Assembly (NCBI RefSeq): GCF_954871325.1
Contig: NC_088775.1
Location: forward strand, 79,585,561-79,649,560
From: Gordionus sp. m RMFG-2023
Taxonomy: Eukaryota; Nematomorpha; Gordioida; Chordodea; Parachordodidae
Direction: 5' to 3'
Length of the DNA stretch: 64,000 bases
The notes under the pieces were generated by a model. It saw only the letters and a program-made list of their open reading frames with translations. It had not been told where the DNA came from and searched no databases. The position numbers and the translations under genes were made by a program. Below, piece by piece: positions 23,540-35,169 of the stretch. The first letter of the stretch is position 1; the number at the start of each line of letters is the position of its first letter.

Positions 23540-24429
23540 TACAATATATTTTGACTATAGATAGCAAATAAAGAACATTTAATATTATAAAAAATATAAT
23601 CAAAAAAGCCCAAATTCATATTGCATTTGTGCTAAATATGTATATAGGTACATGTAACTTAATAAAATTAAAATTTTAAACACTATTAATGAATATAACA
23701 ATATATTTATATATAAACATTTATTTTACCTTATTTAATAGGATTTTTAAGTTCCTGTACTTAAAAATTTGTACAACAGAAGTAATAAAATTTATAAATT
23801 GGGAAAATGCAATTGTTCGAAAGTTGTAAACTACGTATTTTAAAATTTTTATCCTGATAGCTCTTTTTCATTTTTGACAAAGTTACTTATAAAAATAAAC
23901 AAAATATATATGTATCTGAATACAGCATGCGTATTAAGCTGTAAAAATTTTTAAATGAAAATTTATACCTATAATGGTATGTGTATTCAAATATGATATA
24001 CTCAATAGAGGGTTCATTAAAGATTGTTTCTGTATAATTCGAAAGTATTGAGAAGTTACGCAATGCTGTTTTAAATAACTAATAACGATAATGAAGTGCT
24101 TTAGCTCCCGGTAACTATAATAAAAAATAATTATCTTATGGAAAAAGCCCGATAAATTTATAATTATGACATTTATTTAAATAAATATAATGATAATTTA
24201 ATTATAAGAAAAGAGATTCAACCTCGAGAAAATAGTCCAATTCAGATAAAATGATCCTATCTTAATGCCCAAAATTAAGTGACAGAAACACATGGTTGAT
24301 CTGTTTATTTAATATTGGATAAAACATAAGAGTAAAATGAAAATTGAAAAAGTAAGAATGTTTTTTTGAAGAAAATTTATTAAAAAATAATTAAATACTG
24401 TTTCTTAAAATGACTATATATAATTTAAA
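23540..24429. other. AT-rich stretch, nothing recognised
   Basis: May contain the 5' non-coding part of the piggyBac relic. No independent feature seen. Confidence 0.45.
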
Positions 24430-25720
24430 AACCTTAAAATGCAAAAAATTATGCGGGAGATCAGTGTAAACTAAAAAATAAATACGGACTCTCCCGCTAA
24501 TGGAGATAGACCTGGCAACGTTTCAAAATTTTCAAATTGCGGGAGAAATTTGGTATTATGCGGGAGAAATATAAAAATTGCCAAAAAATTTTTTTGCGGG
24601 CGCCTATTATTTTTTATTTAGTTTATAATAAATACAAAGTCGGTAACTATTTTTCAAAATAAAATAACATCTTGATTTATTAAAATATACTAATTTATAA
24701 AAAAAAACCAACGATCCTTTTTAAATATAAAAGAATGTAAACAAGATAAAATTTTATTAAAAAAAACGATTTTAATTTTACAATTAAAAATATATTTTAT
24801 GCGATTGTCCCGCAAAACGACCGCAATTGGAAATCTACAGTGTGTGTATAACATTATAGGGATAGGCGCTTAATTATCACGTATCACATTTAAATACATA
24901 GGTTACTCCAAAAATAAGAAATAATACAGATGAAACTACAGTTGCGGCAATAGTAATCACTTATCTTGTAGTACAACATTCACAGAGATACTTATCATCA
25001 CAATGTTGGTAGAATCTTTTCCCCATAATTTTTAACGACTCTAATATAAATGAAAACTATACTTGTAGAACAAAAATGAGCAAGGCTATCATCAATGTTT
25101 ATGGACCTAAATCCATGAGGTCATTTCTTGACGATTTGAAAAATGGGCATAATGCAATTCTAACAGATGCATATAATAAGGGAAATATTAATATTTCCCT
25201 TGATCCTCCGCTATTTCATCAAAATGAAAGCCGTTTTAATAAAACTATTAAATTTTTTCCCCTCAAATAGCGAAAAATCCAAAGACATAGCTAACCATAT
25301 AATGGTAAATATAGCAGATTTGAGATTATCATAAATTGCATGTCAGCTTTCTGATCTGATAATGCCTCGTGAATTTGGTAAAAAGAGAGTGTATTTACAG
25401 AATTGAGTCAGCACAATATTGGTTGCGATATGTTATAATACCCGCCATCGGAATTTTATTAACCTTTAAAAAAATATTTCTTAAATAAAGATTATAAAAG
25501 CTGTCCTAATATTTTGAAAATTTTTTTCAATAATGAATGGCAGAGGTATATTTAGGAATGATTTCACATGAAGGAAATCTACTACATGCTGTTAATGTGT
25601 AGTTGCAATCAGAAGAATCTTAACAAAGATTCACAAAATTATTCTGCAGATGTGTTCATCTCGGAGAAAAATTGACAATAAATTTTATGGCGCCATTGCT
25701 AAAACTTAATTATATTTTAT
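24430..25720 (+). pseudogene. Old ZNF862-like hAT, 5' half (plus-strand copy)
   Basis: The left part (24430-24860) has repeated GCGGGAGA and CTCCCGC subterminal motifs also present at 46770-46885. Coding traces follow: TVAAIVITYLVVQHSQRYLS near 24960, RTKMSKAI, then the first catalytic-Asp region ILTDAYNKGNINIS (family LTDASNKGN) at 25150-25200, and SDNAS near 25350. It is the same sequence as the reverse strand of 46057-46500, so it is a second copy in opposite orientation. It stops near 25720, opposite the 3' half of the other copy. Multiple stops; dead. Confidence 0.75.
25407..25414 (+). other. Uninterrupted counterpart of the 19.3-kb hAT target site
   Basis: The plus-strand copy reads AATTGAGTCAGCACAATATTGG here without interruption. 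In the minus-strand copy the same spot reads AATTGAGGCAGCAC, then 19.3 kb of insert, then GGCAGCACAATAATG. This is a paralogous empty site for the insertion. Confidence 0.85.
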
Positions 25721-25739
25721 TTGAGATTTAAATAATAGA

Positions 25740-26752
25740 ACTAAATGTTTACCGTCGTTATTGAGATATTTATAAAATTACTGGCATGACATATTATATA
25801 TTTGTTTAACCATTAGCTCGGCCTCTAAGGTTGTTAAAGCAATCCGATTTCCCTCCTTTTTTCAGGCAGTCCTCATCAGGCTAAATATGCGCTCGGATGA
25901 GGCATTAGAATGAAGCAAGGAGAAGACATACTCGTTTCCAAGAATGGGGATTTATCGCTATTAAGAAAAAATTCTACCCATTTCTCCTCTGCTTTTAGAC
26001 CATCTAACTTTAAGTATTTTGGTGAATCATAAAAAATAGAGAGAATTACAATCTCCTCAAACAAGAAATCAATGTCTTTCGGTATTTTTAATATATTTAT
26101 TAATTATAAAAACTATCAATTGATGGTTTCTGTTCCAAGGTCATAATATTTATACATTTGTAAATAGAGTTATTAAAATCAAATTTTAATTGTAAATATT
26201 CTAAAATTTTCTTAATAAAAATATCTGCTTCATTTAAAAATGTATTAGAGTATTATTTGAACAGTTTAATATAATATTTTTAGCAATAGCGCCATAAAAT
26301 TTATTCTCAATTTTTAACTGTAGAGATGAACAGAGCTCTTTTTTATAAAGAATATTCTGATTGCAACTGAATATTAACTGCATGAAGTAGATTTCCTACA
26401 TGTGAAACGATTCCCAAATATGCCTCTGCCATTTCATACTCGAAAAAATTTTTCAAAATTTTAGGGCAGCTTTTAAAATCTTTATTTAAGAAAAGTATTT
26501 TTTTAAGGGTTTGTAAAATTTTAAAATTCTATCGATGGCAGATATTAATGACAACCACCTGATAGGTATATATCGCAACAACTCACACCATTTCAAGTCA
26601 GACCACTTCACCAACTCTTTTAGTTGATGACTAAATTCGTTAAAACATTTCATCACAATTATAACGACATCCACAGATAGTACATTTATTGCCTTTTTGC
26701 AAGAATTATGTAGTATATGGCATATACAGCCAATTGGTATTAATTCATTATT
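25740..26752 (-). pseudogene. Old ZNF862-like hAT, 3' half (minus-strand copy, split)
   Basis: Continuation, after the 19.3-kb insertion, of the transposase whose 5' half lies at 46057-46500. Reading leftwards: IPIGCICHILHN near 26735 (the C-x2-H motif), VDVVIIVMKCFNEFSHQLKE, WCELLRYIPIRWLSLISAID and RILKFYKPLKKYFS (26674-26486), then FEEIVILSIFYDSPKYLKLD near 26050 and the C-terminal dimerisation motif LHSNASSERIFSLMRTA near 25900. This order matches hAT transposases of the ZNF862/SCAND3 type. Stops and frame changes are frequent. The host copy was already old when the big element inserted. Confidence 0.82.
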
Positions 26753-26760
26753 GTGCTGCC
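26753..26760. repeat. Target-site duplication GTGCTGCC (left)
   Basis: GTGCTGCC here and at 46049-46056, directly outside TAGTGTTGTTAAT / ATTAACAACACTA; 8 bp as expected for hAT. Confidence 0.9.
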
Positions 26761-26915
26761 TAGTGTTGTTAATCGACTAAATTTAGTCGACTAACACACG
26801 ACTAACTAATAGTTTTAGACGAAAAATTCGACTAAAAACTTTAGCAACTAAATTAGAATTTAGTCGACTAAAACGACTAATATAGTCAAAAACGACTAAC
26901 ATAGTCGACTAAAAC
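26761..26915. repeat. Left subterminal TAGTCGACTAA repeats
   Basis: Multiple TTTAGTCGACTAAA and CGACTAAAACGACTAA motifs; continued after the OTU element at 35048-35160 and mirrored at 45755-46048. Such subterminal arrays commonly serve as transposase-binding sites in hAT elements (inference). Confidence 0.8.
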
Positions 26916-29475
26916 CGGTATGACTAAATACTGTCTTGCTAAACTGTCTTGCTAAACTGTCTTGCTAAAAAGCAATTAATCATAATTTGATGATATAATA
27001 TCTTTTAAAAAAATTTTTTCTAAAACATTTTATTTATTTACATAAATCAATTTTTAATTAATTAAAAAATTGATAATAAATATCAAATAATTTAAAATTC
27101 TATTTTTAATTAATTTTATTGGAAAAAAAATATATTTACTAGCTTAATACAACTTATATTTTATTTTTCAATTACAAAATTTAACAAATTTATATCCATA
27201 AGAGGGCGTTAAATACATAAATATGAAAATATATTCTTAGGTAACCAGAATAAATATTGGATAGCGCTTTTTTTGTATTTGGGTGTAAATACATGTGAAA
27301 AACCTAAAAAAAATTTTAAAAATAGAGGTTTCTTTGAGAATTAATTAATGAGTAGGTTTAGAAGCGAAAAATAGTAGAAGTTTGTAAGGAACATATTGCT
27401 GGCGTTATTGATCAAAATCTCTTCATTTTTGGTTTATACTTGTATATTTAGGTATTAAACATTATCCTAAAAAATATTTTGAAAATATTATGATTTGACC
27501 GAATGCCGGGCTTAAAACCGACCAATTACTAATATTCGATCGACCAAATTTGGTGTTAATATTATTTGGAAAATGTTCATTTTTTGGTTTATTTATCTAT
27601 AAATACGTGCAAATCATTATCCCCAAAAATATTTTAAAAATATCGTGATTTGACAGAAAACCGATTTGAAACCGGCCCAATGACTAAATACTGTCTTGCT
27701 GGCGTTATACATGGAAAATTCTTTATTTTTGGTTTATACGTGAACAATAACGTGTTAAGCATTATCCTAATTAATTTTTTGAAAATATTATCGAATGGCG
27801 AGCTCAAAACCGACCACTTACTAAATATTCGATCTACCAAATTTGGTAGTAATATTATTTGGAAAATGTTCATTTTTGGTTAATATATCTATAAATACGT
27901 GCAAATCATTATCCCAAAAAATATTTTAAAAATATCGTGATTTGACCGATAACCGATTTGAAACCGAAATACTGTCTTGCTGGCGTTATACATAGAAAAT
28001 CTCTTCATATTTGGTTTATAGGTGTATATTTAGGTGTTAAACATTATCCTAAAAAATATTTTGAAAATATTATGATTTGACCGAATGGCGAGCTCAAAAC
28101 CGACCACTTACTAAATATTCGATCTACCAAATTTGGTAGTAATATTATTTGGAAAATGTTCATTTTTGGTTAATATATCTATAAATACGTGCAAATCATT
28201 ATCCCAAAAAATATTTTAAAAATATCGTGATTTGACCGATAACCGATTTGAAACCGAAATACTGTCTTGCTGGCGTTATACATAGAAAATCTCTTCATTT
28301 TTGGTTTATAGGTGTATATTTAGGTGTTAAACATTATCCTAAAAAATATTTTGAAAATATTATGATTTGACCGAATGGCGAGCTCAAAACCGACCACTTA
28401 CTAAATATTCGATCTACCAAATTTGGTAGTAATATTATTTGGAAAATGTTCATTTTTGGTTAATATATCTATAAATACGTGCAAATCATTATCCAAAATA
28501 TTTTAAAAATATCGTGATTTGACCGATAACCGATTTGAAACCGAAATACTGTCTTGCTGGCGTTATACATAGAAAATCTCTTCATTTTTGGTTTATAGGT
28601 GTATATTTAGGTGTTAAACATTATCCTAAAAAATATTTTGAAAATATTATGATTTGACCGAATGGCGAGCTCAAAACCGACCACTTACTAAATATTCGAT
28701 CTACCAAATTTGGTAGTAATATTATTTGGAAAATGTTCATTTTTGGTTAATATATCTATAAATACGTGCAAATCATTATCCCAAAAAATATTTTAAAAAT
28801 ATCGTGATTTGACCGATAACCGATTTGAAACCGAAATACTGTCTTGCTGGCGTTATACATAGAAAATCTCTTCATTTTTGGTTTTAGGTGTATATTTAGG
28901 TGTTAAACATTATCCTAAAAAATATTTTGAAAATATTATGATTTGACCGAATGGCGAGCTCAAAACCGACCACTTACTAAATATTCGATCTACCAAATTT
29001 GGTAGTAATATTATTTGGAAAATGTTCATTTTTGGTTAATATATCTATAAATACGTGCAAATCATTATCCCAAAAAATATTTTAAAAATATCGTGATTTG
29101 ACAGAAAACCGATTTGAAACCGGCCCAATGACTAAATACTGTCTTGCTGGCGTTATACATGGAAAATTCTTTATTTTTGGTTTATACGTGAACAATAACG
29201 TGTTAAGCATTATCCTAATTATAATTTTGAAAATATTATGATTTGACCGAATGGCAAGCTTAAAACCGACCAATTACTACATATTTGATCTACCAAATTT
29301 GGTAGTAATATTATTTGGAAAATTCATTTTTGGTTAATTTAAAACCGAAATACTGCGTTGCTGGCGCTCTCCATGTAGAATTCTTCATTTTTGGTTTATA
29401 AGTTAACAATAAGGTTAAGTAAGCATTATCCTAAATTATTTTTTGAAAATATTAAGATATGACCGAATACCCAGC
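26916..29475. repeat. Left inverted-repeat arm with ~290-bp tandem units
   Basis: Outer unique part 26916-27390, then about eight units marked by CTGTCTTGCTGGCGTTATAC (near 27690, 27975, 28262, 28551, 28843, 29141; variants near 27392 and 29354). Each unit has the palindrome CTACCAAATTTGGTAG. Mirror of 31920-34798. Open frames in the arms are repeat artefacts. Confidence 0.93.
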
Positions 29476-29788
29476 TCAGATAATCTTTATTACAATAAAT
29501 TTTTAATCTCCAAAAAAAATAATTTCTATAAAAAATCATCCCTCCCCTCACCTCCATCGAAAATTCTCGGGTTCCTGTTATTTTTTTATTTCATAAAAAT
29601 TAAAAATTTATACAAAATTATAATTTTTTCAAAAAAATAATTTTTTAAAAAATAATTTGGCATATTCCTAAAAAAAATAAAAATCAATGTGCATAAAAAA
29701 ATAATAAACAAATAAATAAATAATTTTAAATATTTTCCGTTAAAATTTATTATTATTATATAATTATAAATATTCTTTTTGTGATAAA

Positions 29789-31950
29789 ATGCCTGATTTC
29801 CTGCCCTATATGAATCGGTAAGTTCTATAAAATTATAAATATTAATTTTTTTTTATATTAGATTAATTGAGAAGCCATCTCCTAAGGTGGCTCTCGAAAT
29901 TCTTAAAGAGATAAAAAGTGAAGATATTGTGCCTATGATGTATCATTCTTCAAATGGATTAGTCGGGTATGTTGATGTAATTACTAAGCATATATTAGAG
30001 AGAATTCAACCAACAATATTGTTGAAGTAAATATAAATATATATATATATTACAACTTTTATCCTTGGCCCCGGGTATATGTAGCAGGCCATGTTTTAAT
30101 TTTTTAAAATATAAAAAAGACAATGGCCGTACCGAAAAATTTTGTAAAATAAAAATTCTACCCGGGTTGGTATTTTTTTTAAAAAATTCGACCAGGCCGT
30201 TTAAAAGGAAAATCTGCTTTTATATGAATATTGATTAGATAATATGAACTATATTAAACTTTTATTTGAATCATTTTTAATTGTTTAAAAAATAATGAAT
30301 ATTTTTTTAAAAACAAACTATATTATTAAGATTTTCACCAAGGAAAACGATTGGGGATGGAAATTGCCTATATCGTGCTGTGTCATTAGCAATTTTCGGT
30401 GAAGAAACGTACCACATTTATTTTCGTATTATAGCCGCAATCGAGGTCATACTCAATAGAGACTTTTATGATTTAGAAAATGTTAATTATATTGTACCAG
30501 TTTCCATGAGAGAACGTATTTTATTTTATTCTTATAATCATACTTTAAATAACATACTTAAAATAGGGGATTGGTCAGGCATGATTATTATTTTTGTTTT
30601 AAGTGGGGCTTTAAATACGCCTATTAAATCTTTTTGTCCCCCTTTATCATTTAATTTATTAAGCCCAAGTCCTTATACCCTTGATATATATGGTCGGGAT
30701 GTTAGCAGATGTTCTGATATAAAAATTAACATAATGTGGACATCTTGTAGTATACCCAATGATATTTTAAATATTTCTATAAATCATTTTATTTATTTAC
30801 AAAAGCTTAATTTCAACCCACATGATAAAATAGTTAATATTGACAGTTCATTTGATACTATATCTATTAATGAATCCCATGATTTTATAACTAATACGGA
30901 TAATGTTAAAAAATCGAATTTAAATTATATAAACTCTTCCCCAATTAATGATATCAGCGGTAATTATGATAAAAAATCTATTAATGAATCGCCTAAATTT
31001 ATAATAAAATCAAATTTAAATAATATAAAATTTTTCCCAATTAATGATAATTATGATAAAAAATCTATTAACGAATCGCCTAAATTTATACCTATAAAAT
31101 CAAATTTACATTATATAAACTCTTCCCCAGTTAATGATATCAGCGGTAATTATGATAATAAATCTATTAACGAATCGCATGAATTTACTCCTATAAAATC
31201 AAATTTAAATAATATAAAATTTTCCCCAATTAAAATTATGATACAAAATCTATTAACGAATCGCCTAAATTTATACCTATAAAAGTAAATTTAAATAATA
31301 TAAAATTTTCTCCAATTAATGATAATTATGATAATAAATCTATTAAAGAATCGCATGAAGTTACACCTATAAAATCAAATTTAAATAATATAAAATTTTC
31401 CCCAATTAATGTTACTTATGTTAAAAAATCTATTAACGAATCGCCTAAATTTATACCTATAAAATCAAATTTAAATTATATATTCTCTTCCCCAATAAAT
31501 GATATAAGCAGTAATTATGATAATAAATCTTTTAAGGAATCGCATGAATTTACACCTATAAAATCAAATTTGAATAATATAAAATTTTCCCCAATTAATG
31601 ATAATAAATATACTAATAATCAAAAATTCACTAATTTTTCAATAAAAAACATTTTATCATCAAACTCTTCACAAAATAAAAATTTTTTACCATGCGATAG
31701 TAGTGATATCATCTTAAAAAATTCATTTATCGAGACTACACAGGTAATACAGTTTTTACTAGATCCTAAAAATATTTTAAATTCTATACCAATAGGTATC
31801 AAAAATAATAAATATTATATAATTAATAATACTAATAATATAAAAAATATTGGATATCGCAATGCATATGTTGATGATTGTGGTGCTTGGAGTAGTGTCA
31901 AATCCAGTTTAAGTCAAATCATAATATTTTCAAAATATTTTTTAGGATAA
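29789..31950 (+). pseudogene. OTU-domain cysteine protease-like gene of the long-inverted-repeat element
   Basis: Exon 1 (ATG 29789-29817), a 44-nt intron, exon 2 (29862-30026), a ~316-nt intron, and exon 3 from 30343 join in phase. Across the last junction the protein reads KKTIGDGNCLYRAVSLAIFG, the OTU signature with catalytic Asp and Cys in DGNC, followed by EETYHIYFRIIAAIEVIL, the usual helix. OTU proteases remove ubiquitin; copies occur in several mobile elements. After about 170 codons comes an Asn/Ser/Lys-rich region of 26-30-residue repeats (KSINESPKFIPIKSNL-like, 30960-31620), then a conserved-looking tail with RNAYVDDCGAW. The open frame changes once within the repeat array, and the last residues (QIIIFSKYFLG) are encoded by the start of the right inverted repeat. 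Exon 3 needs its catalytic His identified; I could not place it with confidence. Confidence 0.75.
30960..31620 (+). repeat. In-gene tandem repeat of the OTU gene
   Basis: About eight imperfect units of roughly 75-90 bp encoding variants of IKSNLNNIKFSPINDNYD and KSINESPKF. Unit length changes by whole units and by small indels, the likely cause of the frame change near 31230. Confidence 0.85.
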
Positions 31951-34798
31951 TGTTTAACACCTAAATATACACCTATAAACCAAAAATGAAGAGATTTTCT
32001 ATGTATAACGCCAGCAAGACAGTATTTCGGTTTCAAATCGGTTATCGGTCAAATCACGATATTTTTAAAATATTTTTTGGGATAATGATTTGCACGTATT
32101 TATAGATATATTAGCCAAAAATGAACATTTTCCAAATAATATTACTACCAAATTTGGTAGATCGAATATTTAGTAAGTGGTCGGTTTTGAGCTCGCCATT
32201 CGGTCAAATCATAATATTTTCAAAATATTTTTTAGGATAATGTTTAACACCTAAATATACACCTATAAACCAAAAATGAAGAGATTTTCTATGTATAACG
32301 CCAGCAAGACAGTACGGTTTCAAATCGGTTATCGGTCAAATCACGATATTTTTAAAATATTTTTTGGGATAATGATTTGCACGTATTTATAGATAAATAA
32401 ACCAAAAATGATTATTTTCCAAATAATATTACTACCAAATTTGGTAGATCGAATATTTAGTAAGTGGTCGGTTTTGAGCTCGCCATTCGGTCAAATCATA
32501 ATATTTTCAAAATATTTTTTAGGATAATGTTTAACACCTAAATATACACCTATAAACCAAAAATGAAGAGATTTTCTATGTATAACGCCAGCAAGACAGT
32601 ATTTCGGTTTCAAATCGGTTATCGGTCAAATCACGATATTTTTAAAATATTTTTTGGGATAATGATTTGCACGTATTTATAGATATATTAACCAAAAATG
32701 AACATTTTCCAAATAATATTACTACCAAATTTGGTAGATCGAATATTTAGTAAGTGGTCGGTTTTGAGCTCGCCATTCGGTCAAATCATAATATTTTCAA
32801 AATATTTTTTAGGATAATGTTTAACACCTAAATATACACCTATAAACCAAAAATGAAGAGATTTTCTATGTATAACGCCAGCAAGACAGTATTTCGGTTT
32901 TAAATCGGTTATCGGTCAAATCACGATATTTTTAAAATATTTGGGATAATGATTTGCACGTATTTATAGATATATTAACCAAAAATGAACATTTTCCAAA
33001 TAATATTACTACCAAATTTGGTAGATCGAATATTTAATAAGTGGTCGGTTTTGAGCTCGCCATTCGGTCAAATCATAATATTTTCAAAATATTTTTTAGG
33101 ATAATGTTTAACACCTATAAACCAAAAATGAAGAGATTTTCTATGTATAACGCCAGCAAGACAGTATTTCGGTTTCAAATCGGTTATCGGTCAAATCACG
33201 ATATTTTTAAAATATTTTTTGGGATAATGATTTGCACGTATTTATAGATATATTAACCAAAAATGAACATTTTCCAAATAATATTACTACCAAATTTGGT
33301 AGATCGAATATTTAGTAAGTGGTCGGTTTTGAGCTCGCCATTCGGTCAAATCATAATATTTTCAAAATATTTTTTAGGATAATGTTTAACACCTAAATAT
33401 ACACCTATAAACCAAATATGAAGAGATTTTCTATGTATAACGCCAGCAAGACAGTATTTCGGTTTCAAATCGGTTATCGGTCAAATCACGATATTTTTAA
33501 AATATTTTTTGGGATAATGATTTGCACGTATTTATAGATATATTAGCCAAAAATGAACATTTTCCAAATAATATTACTACCAAATTTGGTAGATCGAATA
33601 TTTAGTAAGTGGTCGGTTTTGAGCTCGCCATTCGGTCAAATCATAATATTTTCAAAATATTTTTTAGGATAATGTTTAACACCTAAATATACACCTATAA
33701 ACCAAAAATGAAGAGATTTTCTATGTATAACGCCAGCAAGACAGTATTTCGGTTTCAAATCGGTTATCGGTCAAATCACGATATTTTTAAAATATTTTTT
33801 GGGATAATGATTTGCACGTATTTATAGATATATTAACCAAAAATGAACATTTTCCAAATAATATTACTAGCAAATTTGGTAGATCGAATATTTAGTAAGT
33901 GGTCGGTTTTGAGCTCGCCATTCGGTCAAATTATAATATTTTCAAAAAATTAATTAGGATAATGCTTAACACGTTATTGTTCACGTATAAACCAAAAATA
34001 AAGAATTTTCCATGTATAACGCCAGCAAGACAGTATTTAGTCATTGGGCCGGTTTCAAATCGGTTTTCTGTCAAATCACGATATTTTTAAAATATTTTTG
34101 GGGATAATGATTTGCACGTATTTATAGATAAATACACCAAAAAATGAACATTTTCCAAATAATATTAACACCAAATTTGGTCGATCGAATATTAGTAATT
34201 GGTCGGTTTTAAGCCCGGCATTCGGTTAAATCATAATATTTTCAAAATATTTTTTAGGATAATGTTTAACACCTAAATATACAAGTATAAACCAAAAATG
34301 AAGAGATTTTGATCAATAACGCCAGCAATATGTTCCTTACAAACTTTCTACTATTTTTCGCTTCTAAACCTACTCATTAATTAATTCTCAAAGAAACCTC
34401 TATTTTTAAAATTTTTTTTAGGTTTTTCACATGTATTTACACCCAAATACAAAAAAAGCGCTATCCAATATTTATTCTGGTTACCTAAGAATATATTTTC
34501 ATATTTATGTATTTAACGCCCTCTTATGGATATAAATTTGTTAAATTTTGTAATTGAAAAATAAAATATAAGTTGTAATAAGCTAGTAAATATATTTTTT
34601 TTCCAATAAAATTAATTAAAAATAGAATTTTAAATTATTTGATATTTATTATCAATTTTTTAATTAATTAAAAATTGATTTATGTAAAATAAATAAAATG
34701 TTTTAGAAAAATTTTTTTTAAAAGATATTATATCATCAAATTATGATTAATTATGATTAATTTCTTTTTAGCAAGACAGTTTAGCAAGACAGTATTTA
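31920..34798. repeat. Right inverted-repeat arm with ~290-bp tandem units
   Basis: About nine units marked by ACGCCAGCAAGACAGTA (near 32010, 32302, 32587, 32879, 33152, 33444, 33736, 34022; variant near 34320), then the outer unique part to CAAGACAGTATTTAGTC. Near-identical reverse complement of the left arm, so the element is probably young. Confidence 0.93.
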
Positions 34799-34806
34799 GT
34801 CATACC

Positions 34807-35029
34807 TAGTGTTGTTAAACGGCTCGTTTTGAGCCGATTTCTAAAGACGGCTAACTCAATATTCCATCCAGAAAAATATTACGCAAACCTGAAGATTTTG
34901 CTCATAGAAGGAACAAAGGTCTAGACATATATTGATGAAATCTCGAGGTTTAGGCATAATTTTTCTGGCTAAAATATTGAGTTAGCCGTTTTAAAAAATC
35001 AGCTCAAAATGAGCCATTTAACAACACTT
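34807..35029. mobile_element. hAT MITE, 223 bp, inside the OTU element's right terminus
   Basis: Ends TAGTGTTGTTAAACGGCTC and GAGCCATTTAACAACACTT, flanked by a perfect 8-bp duplication GTCATACC (34799-34806, 35030-35037). Inner palindromes GGCTCGTTTTGAGCC and GGCTAACTCAATATT / AATATTGAGTTAGCC. Youngest layer of the nest. Confidence 0.92.
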
Positions 35030-35169
35030 GTCATACCCGACTAAAACGACTAATATAGTCGATTAAAACGACTAATTTAGTCGACTAAAAGAACTAATTA
35101 AGTCGACTAAAAGAACTAATAAAGTCGACTAAATTAAGTCATTAAACATAACATAATCGTTATTTTTGA

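Larger units (their letters stand above)
26916..35038 (+). mobile_element. Long-inverted-repeat DNA transposon with OTU gene (Mutator-like candidate)
   Basis: Terminal inverted repeats begin GGTATGACTAAATACTG. Both arms exceed 2.5 kb: about 500 bp of unique sequence, then tandem ~290-bp units. It is flanked by GACTAAAAC, a 9-bp direct repeat at 26907-26915 and 35039-35047. Nine-base duplications and very long inverted repeats with subterminal tandem repeats are known in Mutator-like elements (Rehavkus type), hence the candidate class; the target is itself repetitive, so 8 or 10 bp cannot be excluded. The only gene is the OTU-domain gene at 29789-31950; no transposase was recognised, so it is probably non-autonomous. 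A MITE (34807-35029) sits in the right terminus. Confidence 0.72.

Noticed and set aside
27634-29273. Open frames repeating IIRIMLNTLLFTYKPKIKNF in both arms of the OTU element
   Set aside because: Translations of the ~290-bp arm satellite; identical in sense and antisense arms and without protein-like conservation.
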